64,000 nt of DNA from Cheilinus undulatus (lineage: Eukaryota; Chordata; Actinopteri; Labriformes; Labridae): contig NC_054885.1 of assembly GCF_018320785.1 (NCBI RefSeq), forward strand, positions 7,948,921 through 8,012,920, in the 5' to 3' direction. The notes beneath the pieces were generated by a model. That model had not been told where the DNA came from, searched no databases, and was given only the letters and a program-made list of their open reading frames with translations. Positions 23,998-34,800 of this stretch are shown here, piece after piece. The position numbers were made by a program, and so were the translations under genes. Position 1 is the first letter of the stretch. The number at the start of each line of letters is the position of its first letter.

Positions 23998-24990
23998 TTC
24001 ACGCTGGAGTCATATTACCTAGGTACCTCTGGGAATTTGTGGTAGTTGTGCATGATGTCTGTGTTTTTATCTTATCTTTCATGAACACTTAACTCAGTAA
24101 ATTATGCTCACAAATTTCCTGTATTTTTGTAAAGTCTTTTAGACATTAGCCCTGTTTGCACTGGATTAGTTTAACCATCGGACCTCCGATAATTTTTTAA
24201 TAACCACACAGGATGTCTGTGTTTTTAATCTTGTCTTTTCATGAACACTGAAACTTAGTCACACTAAAACAATCCATTATTACCTCCTCCGAGGAGGTTA
24301 TGTGATTGGGTGGATTTGTTCATTGGTTAGTTTGTTAGCAACATAATTCAAAAAGTTGAGGACGGATTTTGATGACATTTTCAGGACATGTTAGAAATGG
24401 CATAAGGAAGAATTGGTTAGATTATGGGAGAGATCTGGATCACCGCCTGGATTCAGGATTTTTTTAAAGGATTCTGTACTATTGGGAGATAGGGCTAATG
24501 GCGGAGGTCTGCACTGTTACCACTTTACACCAGGAGATGGTGGACATGATTAACTTAAATCCCAGCAGCAGTTTTTGGTTGTGTTTCTATTCAAAGTTTT
24601 GGAGTTTATAGAGTTTGAAAGACGCACGCCCGGTTGAGGAGACGAGTCGGAGTGTAACAGAGAGAAAGACAGCAAATTGTAGCAAGAATACCCACAATGC
24701 TAGGAGGAATAGAGGAATATTCACCCTCTGCCATGACTTCCAGTTGTCCAGTTAGACCATGGGTGAGACTGTCAGTGCATCTGGTGGCACCAGCAGGCAA
24801 TGCTTCCACCATGACAGTCCACCCGTAGCGAAGCCAATGCTTTGCCTCACTGTATTTTCACCCCACTGGGGAGGGAGTAATCAATCAGTGATTGCCGTGG
24901 TGGCACATGGAAACGGATCCAGGAATTTTTTAAAGGATTCTTCACTATTGGGACATAGGGCGAAGGTCTGCGCTCTGTAAGTGCTTTTCT
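23998..24990. repeat. right arm of the large inverted repeat around GT6 exon 1
   Basis: Reverse complement of 21655-22597. Matching landmarks keep nearly constant register: 22596 pairs with 23998 and 21851 with 24748, a net shift of 5 bases over 745. It lies in the inferred 5' UTR intron. The outer end GCGAAGGTCTGCGCTCTGTAAGTGC is the MITE terminus. Confidence 0.85.
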
Positions 24991-25399
24991 AGTTAAGCAA
25001 GTGATGGTGCTAAAAGCACTAAAACCTTAAAAAACATTTGTAAGGAACATGTCTCTGTGGGATGAGCAACAGAGCTGAGTATGTGAAAAATCTGCCAAAT
25101 CTTCTTAGCCAATGGCAAACTGCTTATTGTGCTGTAGCTATTGACTCTTGTTTTGAGCTTCTGCTGACCCCAGGTGCTAGCTTGGCACCTGTGTGTCAGC
25201 ACCTGTGAGCATGGGCCTTGCTACAGTGGTCAATAGGTGTCTGCTTCAAGAATCAGCATGCAAGGTTTGACTGATCTGAATGGGGCCTGAGCGATAAGGC
25301 AACTTCAGGCTGGTGTTGTACAAAACCAAGTTGAAGAGTGAGGCCTAGTACCATCTCAAAACTGAAGCCCAAATTCTCTATAATAAGGGATGCCAGAGA

Positions 25400-25605
25400 C
25401 AGGCCACAAAGTGGGCGTCCCAAGAAGACGACATCTTAAGAAGACTGATATGGCCGAAAGATCTCTGCCTAGACAATCCAGCCAGTCTCCGGTCTAGGGC
25501 TGCCTTCTTGGCAACACATGTGGAGGAAAGTTATGTTCATCTAGTTGGCAGCTGGATGGTAGGGTCAAAATGTGGAAAAGATGTGGAGATGCTGACCCAA
25601 ATTTT
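25400..25605 (+). mobile_element. Tc1/mariner transposase fragment
   Basis: GGGCGTCCCAAGAAGACGACATC reads GRPKKTTS, the Tc1 hinge motif, and GGATGGTAGGGTCAAAATGTGG reads DGRVKMW, a segment from the catalytic half. The bases between are far too few for a whole transposase, so it is a deleted copy. Confidence 0.55.
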
Positions 25606-25607
25606 TC

Positions 25608-25972
25608 ATGAAGCAGTCCAAATACGTTGAAATACTTAAACGCAAGTCGCCATTTCGCCTACTTCTCTTGACTCTGTGTTGCTCTTTGTCCTTCCCCGCC
25701 TCCCTTGCCCTCCAAAACTTCACAAAACTCAAAAGCCCACTGCTCCCTCCCCCTCCAAGATCTCATGATACTCAAGGACCCACCCTCTCCCCCTCTCACC
25801 ACAACAACACAGACAACATGAGTGTAGTCGAAGAGTTAGTCGGTAAGAAGAAAAATAGTGGCTCTATCATTTGGAAATGGTTTTGTTTTAAGACATCAGA
25901 TGATCAGCAAATTAATGTTGTTGTAGAGAGTGCCGAAAACAAGTCGCAACTTAAGACTTGAGCACGGTGGGG
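25608..25972 (+). pseudogene. BED-finger fragment of a hAT (ZBED-like) transposase
   Basis: The 117-codon frame ends with SVVEELVGKKKNSGSIIWKWF and KTSDDQQINVV, the start of a ZBED/hAT BED zinc finger. The next conserved piece, CRECRKQVA, is present at about 25925-25952 but in another frame, so a small indel has broken the finger. Histidine ligands and the catalytic core are absent. A dead DNA-transposon fragment, not a host gene. Confidence 0.65.
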
Positions 25973-26585
25973 ATGACGTGTTTGTGGTGATGTGCAGCCT
26001 GGTGTCCACCACACACAGTGTCATGTCCAATGGCCAAAGTTCTCTCATGCTGACATTTTGGGTGGCCCTCCACCACCCCAATCACCGTCAGCCTGCAAAA
26101 TCATGAGCCATCAAGTGCTAAACATCTGCAATCCCTCTGGCTACCACCACCTGTATCCGGACTCCATGGGGGATTTATTCTGCTCTTGCTCGGACCATTC
26201 AGTCCTCGATCTTAGAGTCTACCCATAGAATCCATGCACCAAAGAAATTCTGTTTAGATAAATTCATTTTAATGTCATTCATTATTAGTATTATAATAAT
26301 ATATTTTTTTTATACAATGTGTCTCTCCTGATTGAAATAAAGTTGTCTGAATCTGAATGAGTCTCTCACGTGCCTTTTAGTGAGCTCTGGTCCAGATTTA
26401 ATGAGTTTTCTTTAACAGTGCCTTTCTCTTTGCCACTCTCCCATATAGCTTTGACTGGTGAAGAATCCAAGCAACAGTTGCTGCATTAATTTCACCTTAC
26501 ACATTTTTATTTAATTGAAATTTCTTTGATAAAACAATAAAAGAGTGCAACATTCAAAGGGGTGAATATTTTCATAGGCACTCTA
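25973..26585 (-). mobile_element. Tc1-like transposon remnant
   Basis: Segments such as TGTTTGTGGTGATGTGCAGCC, CAGTGCCTTTCTCTTTGCCACTCTCCCAT and the end GGGGTGAATATTTTCATAGGCACT match the right half of the element at 45155-46665. The middle is deleted or scrambled. Confidence 0.65.
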
Positions 26586-26979
26586 CCTATACTTTTACCT
26601 CAGTACAATAGTCTTGTACTCCTTTCACTTCTGCTAGTGGATCTCTAAGTCATCATTTTGTTTGTTTATTCGTGTGGGTCAGATAATTACCAGGATACTA
26701 AGCTGGCTAGCTCAGAGCACTTAAACAGTTATGTAATGTTATTTATAGTGTGTGTTACTAGAAGCCACATGCTGATTTTAAACTGTAAAAAAGCAGGTAA
26801 AGATGCTTTAGAAGCACTCAAAAGCAACAATTAACCGATGAAATCATCCTGCTTTTAACCCCTTTAAGAGTGGGATCATGTTTGTAGCCTACATAATAAC
26901 ACCGTTACTTTCTCTACCGAACCTCATAGAGAAAACCGTGAATTTCAGACTCGGTTTGTACCGATAAAAACAGCTGATT

Positions 26980-27430
26980 TAAACTCTGCTGCTCCTCCAA
27001 CTCCTCCACCACACATTTACATGACGATACCGTGAAGGTGTATGACGTCAGACCGACTGGCACCCATCAGAAACTGATTATTGATCTTTAACGCGCATCA
27101 GCGACCCATACCGAACTCATTTCCGCGTTACCGGACCCAGTCCCGCCTGACAGTCAGCCCACCGGGACAGCACGTACGGGGCCGAGACTGGAAACCGACA
27201 GAGAAGATCAGAGAGAGACACAGACACATGAAACGGCCAGAACTTACCGTGACCGTTAGCCGTGCTGCTGCCACGGCACGCGCGGTCCTGCCTCCCTCAA
27301 ACAGGAGGTTCTGCCTGCGGCGCTCATGGAGAGTTGACCGTTATAACAACAAATCCGCACGAGAGCTCTAGAAAACGCAGAACATTCGGAAGGGGCGGGG
27401 CTCACGTGAAGTCCGACAGCGCGCTCCCAG
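26980..27430. promoter_or_regulatory. CpG-rich promoter region of the GT6 gene
   Basis: This stretch is clearly richer in CG dinucleotides than the AT-rich DNA on both sides. It carries a GC-box-like GGGGCGGGGC next to a CACGTG E-box near 27395-27415, and it abuts the inferred first exon. It is the best candidate start region for minus-strand transcription, and it could also serve the divergent interferon side, although that gene starts more than 4 kb away. Confidence 0.5.
27248..27370 (-). other. inferred non-coding first exon of the GT6 gene
   Basis: On the minus strand a strong donor (CACG followed by GTAAGT) lies at 27248 inside CpG-rich DNA, and the start-codon exon has a possible acceptor at about 23174 (TGATAG before GGCGC). 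This would put a 5' UTR exon here, with its 5' end somewhere near 27.37 kb, and continue the 5' UTR over 23048-23174. No RNA evidence is available, so both UTR limits are inferred. Confidence 0.5.
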
Positions 27431-28167
27431 TAAGCAGTGACGTTACACAGAGACAGGCGGATTACTAGTAAATAATGAAAATAAATGCAGATTACTACTG
27501 TAAGTTCGTGCTGTTTCGGTAATTTACATACTTCAGTAACTTTTTATTAATATTTTAAAGGCTGGTGGTGATGACAGACACGCTTCCAATAACAGGACTG
27601 ACGTAGTTAATTAAACTTTGTTAAAATGTGTTTTACATTTTGCTCAAAAGAAATGTACATTTAAGTAGCATTTTAAGTAAGTGTAGGACCTTTCATACAA
27701 TGTGTTACTTATGGCTTTTGCTTACGTGGCTCTTGAGCCATGTGTGGCTATTTTGTGATGAGTTGTGTCTCTTAAGTCTTAGAAAAACAAATACCCCAGA
27801 AACCTTAGCAAGGGAAATTTTAACATCAAAAAGTAATCAATTTAAAGTCATCAAACAAATTGTTCCCCCGCAGTTATACAGTAGGCTTTAAATGACAAAT
27901 TTATTTGTCAATCTTTATTTACTTTTTCCTATATTTCCATCGAATATGTGTAAGAAAGAACATGCAAGATCAATATCACTGACTTGACTTGACTACTTGA
28001 GTCCATATTGCTGTTTTTATTTATTAATTTGAAGTGGAGATTTGCTTAGGTTGGGGCCTCATTTAGCAGTTGCTTTTAGAAACAGCCTTTAAATGAAACT
28101 TTTTCCAACGTATGACTTTTTTTGTCAATCAGATCTTGATCTTTGTCAGCTCCATTCAAGAGTACCT
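27431..28167. other. intergenic DNA between the GT6 and interferon genes
   Basis: AT-rich DNA with no frame that resembles a protein family and no clear repeat. The plus-strand open stretch at 27628-27891 lacks splice context and family motifs. Confidence 0.5.
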
Positions 28168-28169
28168 TG

Positions 28170-29908
28170 ATGCAGACAAGATGGCCGACATACATCCAAG
28201 TCTCAACCGGAAGTCCGTACGTCTAAGGTTAGGCTGAGGCATTAAAACCCGAGTGGTAAGGTTCAGGGTAAGGCAGTGGGGAAGGCGATATACACTGGAG
28301 ATCAAAATTAGAGAACAATTTATGAACGCTTGATTCATTTTGAAATAATGTAATCATCATTGCTCAACATTTAAAGGATTCTTTTGTAGTGGCAATACCA
28401 TGATACTGGAACATTGTTTTAAAACAGAGAAAGGAACTTTAACGAAAAAATAATTATTTTGGGGAAAACACAGTGATTAAAATTAAAGAACAGCAATGCC
28501 TGTGGCACAAAGAAAGATTATAGCAAAATCTTCTGAAGGTTACGGCAGTCAAAAATGAGTAGGAAGTGTACAGGCCTTTGCTTTGAATGACCTGAGCCTA
28601 CTACAGCCACAGGACGTCACCAGTCCCTCACACTGCCCTGGTGGGATTTTGGTCCACTCTTCTTTCAGTCTCTTTCACAGTTCAGTGACTGTAGCGGGTT
28701 TATTGGCCATAACTTTGTATGTCAGTGTTTTCAGTTTCAAAGAACTGCTTTACACATTTTGCTGTTTGACAGGGGGGCATTGTCCTGCATGAAAAATGAC
28801 TGTCTGATTATGTGATGAACGCAGGGAAGGAATCATATGTTGTCAAAGAAGGTTCTCATAAACATTTGCATCACTTGGACATGTAGCTGTGTCAGAGGCC
28901 AAACTCCTGCAGCAGAAAACATTCCACAAACCATGACACTTCTCCTCAACTTTTCAATGACTTCTTTATTCACTTTGGGTTCAGTCTTTCCCCAGTTTGA
29001 CGATTTACATAATGTTTTCCATTGGATCCAAATAAATAAAACTCGCTTTCATCCCTGAAGTGAACTTTGGACCAGTTTTCTTCTGTCCATGCAACATGTT
29101 CCTCAGCAAAGGTTAGTCTAGCCGTTTGATTCTTTCTGCTAATGAGGGGTTTGGTCACTGCAGAGTGGGCTTTCAGTCCGAATGCTCTTAAACGTCAAGA
29201 CACCGTCTGATGAGACAGAGTCTGACCCTGTTCAGTGATGAACTGGCGAGCAATTCCAGCTGCAGTGTTGAACCGATTGCCCATTGAGGTTCTCCGTATT
29301 ATCCTGTCCTTAATATTTTTGAAATCACAGATTTGGAACGGCCAACTTCTCTTGCTATGGCTGACAGGGTCATCCCTTTGGCCTTCATCTGGACAACCTG
29401 CTGCCGGAGGGTTTCGGTTACTTTAGAATGGCTCACTATCTTGTGAAGTCAGTGAAAACTGGAAGTTAGACTGCCAGTTAAACAGGGTTTGTCAGATAAG
29501 TATGGAAATTAGCACCAGGTGCCAGACCATCAGTGATTACTGGGAGGTATATGAAAGTGTTCTGTAATTTTAATCAGTGTTTTTTTTTTTTAAATATATT
29601 TTATTTAAGTTTTTTTATACTGTGCTTCACAATATATGTCACACATGCAATATGCTTAAAATTCTGCCTTTACTCTTGTCTGGATCAGTTTAAAACAGGG
29701 CAATTCAGAGAACTTCAAATGTTGGAAATTGTGGATTTTTCTCTAATTTTGATCTCCAGTGTCCTTGAGATCCAGCACCAAGAGTTAGGCTTAGGCGTGA
29801 AAAAGACCGACAAACACTGGCAGCTGAGTCCAACACGAAGAAGAAACTTCTGCTCGGGACTTCCGGCATGGATTGGATGTACGCCCATGTCGGCCATCTT
29901 GACTGCAT
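28170..29908. mobile_element. MITE with about 50-bp inverted ends, carrying a Tc1 insertion
   Basis: The left arm (28170-28216, CAAGATGGCCGACATACATCC to CCGGAAGTCC) is the imperfect reverse complement of the right arm (29857-29908, GGACTTCCGG to GTCGGCCATCTTG). Without the Tc1 element the host would be about 270 bp. Class not assigned. Confidence 0.7.
28293..29761 (-). mobile_element. Tc1-like transposon with IR/DR termini
   Basis: About 1.47 kb. Each end has two related direct repeats: CACTGGAGATCAAAATTAGAG (outer, 28293 and 29741-29761 inverted) and CAGTGATTAAAATTAAAGAAC (inner, 28471 and 29569-29589 inverted), roughly 180 bp apart, the layout of Sleeping Beauty-type elements. The minus strand at 28970-29158 reads WTEENWSKVHFRDESEF and TGERLNPK, the transposase region around the second catalytic Asp. 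The remainder is broken by stops. Confidence 0.85.
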
Positions 29909-29939
29909 TTGGGCCCCTCTCGCTTCATTGGCTATACTA

Positions 29940-31600
29940 AAATTTACTTAATTTTTGTTTTATTGATTCAAGATTACTGTCAAATTTTCAGTTATGTAAC
30001 AGTGGTTTTCACTAATAATACTGATTATATAATGCATTATTTTTCACTATTTTTTTCGCTCACCTGAAGTGACTTATCTCTGAATTTCACGACTTTTTAA
30101 CATTATCTTCATTTTTAATCATATCAAACTAATAAACAAATAAATTAGTTATTATTGCATGTATGGTATTTTAACAATCAGGCAGAAAAAAAATAAACAG
30201 GGATATTGCTTTTTTGTTAACTGAACAAAACCATCATCTGGTGGAATTGACAATAAACGTGATGGCTTAAACTAACTTTTTAACCCAAATACACAGCAGA
30301 ATTGATAGCGTTATTTAAAACCATATAGAAAAATCTAACACTTTAGAAATATCTTTATATTATAGATTTACTTTAGAAATATCTTTATATTATATTATCG
30401 GTCAACACTACATATAGTTAAACTACTCTTTACAGTGTTATATCATTTGCAGTGTGACAGAGCTGATGTAACTCTAGAAAATCTGTGGCAAGGTTGGTCT
30501 CCCCTGGAGAAATCAAAGCAGAGTCAACCTCATAGCAAGGCATACTGATGACGAATGCGCATTCCTGTTTTTAGAAGTTTTAGATCAAAAGTTGTTCATG
30601 TTGTTTCCTTTTGAGGATCCAGAAGGTTCAGTTTAATATGAAGATCATTCATATCATGAAAATTTTACTTTCTCACCTCATGATGACACCTGCAGCGGTG
30701 ATATCCCATCACTACATCATCAGTGGTAGTTACCGGGAAGACAGGAAAGCGAAAACGAGGCCCCGGCAAACGAAAACGAGGATGACGTCAGCTCTGAGGG
30801 GAAGCAAGCAGCGCTGCTTTCAAAATAAAAGCATTTTAATTTCAAACTTTTACTTAAGATGTCAGCGTCGTGCGTTAACGTCTTTATATCAGCCACAAAC
30901 AAGAATATTCACCCACAGTGATGTCCAAACTCTAATCCCTGCTCGTCTAATGGGGAAAAACGGGTTGTGTTTGCTTTTATTTTGAAATCCTACTCTTATG
31001 AACAGAAGAAAGCTTTGGAAAATGAAAGTAAGGGGGTCTCGCGGTGCTAAATAAACTTCCCACATAAACAAAATGACAGAAATAAATACTGTGATGGATG
31101 AATCTAAAATGCTCCTATCCTTTATGCCTTATATCATCTTGCAATTACTACAATATCTGGCAACTTATTTTTTTTTCAGATGTTATGCATTTAGCTTCAA
31201 TTTTTTAGGCTCATCTTGCTGTTTTCTCACAAAACTTTTCCTTAAACATGACTTATATTGATGTAATTTAATCTATGTTAATCGGAGAAAGTAAATAATA
31301 TGCAAAATCTAATACTTAATTTTAACATTTCTGAGAAAAGGGTTAAATATCAGACTAATCCAGTGTATTTTTTCTTTCTAAATATAGTATTTAATAAACT
31401 TTTCTGCACAAAATGGTTCTTTTGATACAAGAAGGGAAGCTGGAGTTGTTCTTTATGTCAAGATATACATGAACAACTAAAATACACCACATCAGATCAA
31501 CAACCAATGATATCATCATAGTTTTTATCATAAAATTTATCTGATAAATCTTTAAACGTTCACTGATTAAATTTAACCAAAATGACAAAAAATGTAAAGA
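29940..31600. other. interferon upstream DNA, no gene recognised
   Basis: AT-rich DNA. It includes a 28-bp direct duplication (TTTAGAAATATCTTTATATTATA at about 30343 and 30373) and a GC-richer island at 30720-31060 (AAACGAGGCCCCGGCAAACGAAAACGAGG) that may be a fragment of a dispersed repeat. I found no exon with family features. Confidence 0.4.
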
Positions 31601-31675
31601 GAAGTGGTCATAAAAGTGTGAGTATATTTTTGCATGTGTGTGTGCATGTTAGTGTGGAGAAGGAGAGTAGAAACA

Positions 31676-31710
31676 CTGGGGAATTTTTGCCTTTCACTTT
31701 ATTTTCTCCT
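31676..31710 (+). promoter_or_regulatory. virus-response-like promoter sites of the interferon gene
   Basis: About 110-145 bases before the start codon lies GGGGAATTTTTGCC, close to an NF-kB site, directly followed by CTTTCACTTTATTTTC. Read on the minus strand the latter contains AAAGTGAAAG, an IRF/ISRE-type core (AANNGAAA). Adjacent NF-kB and IRF sites are the classical layout of virus-induced interferon promoters. The match is by eye, and the transcription start is unknown. Confidence 0.45.
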
Positions 31711-31819
31711 CCTCTCTGGAGCAAAAATTCTGGACTCATATTAGCAGGATGTTCACTTGTAGTTAGGTCTGCAGCGAGAAATCATCAAACTTGTACTTAT
31801 CTTCATCATTGTCTTCATC

Positions 31820-34800
31820 ATGCGGAGCTGGACCAGTGTCTTCTTCGTTTTCTGCACCGTCCTGACAACTACGCTCAGCTGTGATTGGCTTAGCAAGCGC
31901 TTTGGTCACCTCAGTGGCCTATCTTTGGATCTCATCCAGGACATGGTAAGTTCAAAATAACCTTACAGACTCAACCTGAGGAGCCCTTGGAGAAGTTCAG
32001 GGAGTTCTTGACAGAGATTTAGGGGTTAATATTGGCTTTATCTAAGTTTACAGGGCTTATAGATATATAGCTCATATACTTACTGACCACTTTATTAGGT
32101 ACACCTGTTCAACCGCTCAATAATGCAATTAGTTTATCTGCCATCACTTAGTGGCAAACAATGAGCTGATGCTGATGAGCTGAAGCTAGATTTGAGCATC
32201 AGGAGAAGAAAGGTGATTTCAGTGACTTTAAAAGTGCCATGATTGTTGGTGGTCAGGAAGGCTTTCACATTGTTTAGGTTAAATCAGAGACTAAGAGTGA
32301 CACGCAGTGTGGTTTTCTGCCACTATAGCACATCTGCTTCAAGGTCTAATGTGTTGTGAATTCAGAGATGCTCTTCTGCATACCTCAACAAGCGGTTATT
32401 TGTGTTATTGTTGCCTTTCTATCAGATCAAAGTGGTCAGGTCATTCTCTCCTGACCTCTGCCATCAACGAGGCATTCTGGCCCTAGAAAACTGCTCATTG
32501 AACTGTTCAAAGTCCCTTAAATCCTTGGCTCTCAACTTGTGGGTTGGGACCCAAAATGGGTTGTAAAGCCAGAATGTGTACCTTACAAGAATATGGGGCA
32601 AAAGGTATAATATGAAGGAAATTATTCTGTTGTTCGTTCTGTTACATTTATTGTTCCATATCAAGTCAAAACTGCAAAATGTCTCATTGAAGGCATTTAG
32701 TTATGATTGAAAAATTCAAGAAATTTGGGTTCAGGGCGTAGTGATGGGTCCTGACGCTAGACCAATGACTTAAATCCCCAGACTTCGTCATTCTGAGGCT
32801 CGGTTTGAACTTCTGCACACCATCTTGACCATTTACATATATACATTTACTGGTTGCTGCATTGTGATTGGCTGGCCTTAAGGAGCAGCTGAAAATGTTT
32901 CATCTGACATAGTAAAATCTGTTCTGGGCAGCCTTGCCCTGGACGGCAAAAGGAGCATGTTACTCTCTCTAGATAGTGCTAAATAAATACTCCTGTCCAC
33001 ATATTCCCTGTGGTAATCAGTGTAGTGCACATTTTGTACATGGAAAGTTTAGAAAGTTTGAAATGTCAGTAGTAGTTGTCTGTGTATATGAAGTGTAAAG
33101 CAGCACTTAATGTGTTCAACTTCTGTTATGAGTTGGCGCTATACAAGTAAGATTGATAAATTAATCAAATTAGCTAATTCTAGAAAATATCAGTACTACA
33201 GCTTACAAGTGGCCGTGTTAGCTAGGGACTTCATCGCTCCCAAATACACCCAGAATGTAGAGGGAAATGCATGACAGCCTGATGTCATTTTTGACATTTT
33301 TCCTGAAAATCCAAGACAGACCATGAATGGAAAACCTGAAAAATCTGAAAACGAAATATTTACAGCACATATAATCGCAAAACAAAACTTTTATCCAGAA
33401 ATGGGAAGTATTTTTTTCTGGCTTTGCTTGAATTTCACAAAATCCATTCTGTAGTGAAGTTAAATGTAGCATGTCTTTATGTTTCAGGGTGGTCCACTGA
33501 CTAAAAAGCCAAGTCCAGTTCCTTTCCCATACAGACTCTACAGCCGAATGCGTAAGGCTCAGGTAAGCAACTATCCAACATTCATTCAGAGATGTTACGC
33601 TACGTGTTGGAATTTAGCTGTTTTCAATACCTTATTATATGAATTTATTCTGTAACAACCAATCAAAAGAGCGACAGTTTACCTTCCTCTTTCTCTGTCT
33701 TCAGGTGGATTCCCAGTTGGTTTTCATCAGAGACAGTCTAGACCTGATTTCTCGTCTCTATCAGAATGACAAGCTCACCTCAGTTACCTGGAATAAGAAA
33801 AAACTGGAAGAGTTCCAGGGGATCATCAACAGACAGGCAGAGGAACTGAACAAATGTGTGAGTAGAAAGACACTATTATTACTTCATCAGCCCTTACACT
33901 TGAATTTCTCACTGCTAATGCTTTCATTGCATACATTTGCATTCTTCTGCAAGTACTTGACTTCTTTTACGGTCAAAAAATGCTAGCTGCCAACATTTGA
34001 ACTTTTAAGGCTAATAAGGCTAATACTTCAGCCATTTCCACTTCCAGTACTTAAATCATAGCATCTCACACTTTCCTTTTTTAAGCCGCCAACTCTTAGA
34101 CTTATTTCAGAGCTAATACTTAAGCTCATTTTACTGTTAATATTTATATTCTTGAAAAAAATATTTTTAAAACTCCTTCCAAATACTTTCATTCTTCCGA
34201 CAGCTTATTCTTTTAAGTTCTAGCAGCTAACACTTCAGCTTCTTCCAAAGCTAGCACTCTGGTTCTTTGTAATAATTTCAGTTTAGCTCATCCCATTGCC
34301 ACCACTTTCATTCTTTCAGCAGCTAACCCTAAAACTCCTTTAATCCCTAGCATTTCGGCTCTAGCAAAAGCTAACACTTTGACTCATTTACCTCTAAACA
34401 CATACTGAAATGCAAAATAGGCTACAACAGACTCACTTTAACTGATTGAGTGTACTAGTATAACAAAGGACAGTTTGCACCCTCAGTGAAGCTAGCTAGC
34501 AACTAGCTAACATTAGCATTGGCTTGCTAGCTAACATGTAGCAACGGCAGCAGATTTCAATCAAGACAAGGATTTAAATCAAAGTAGCTTCACTTTTTTC
34601 ACACAAATAATGTTAACTTAAAATATAAATTACATGAATCCAATACCGACTGATAAAATGTCCAATTTTGATCATAATCGACTAATATCTTTAATAACTG
34701 GCTGTTTCATGGCTTACCCTTTAATTCTTTAAGTAGTTAGTGGCCACTTGTGAAATGTTCTCAATGCTGACATCTAAATCCCTTTATAAAAGCCTCTGTT

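Noticed and set aside
30720-31060. Possible solo terminal repeat or unknown element (GC-richer, ends near AATAAA)
   Set aside because: No paired termini, target duplication or internal coding sequence could be shown.
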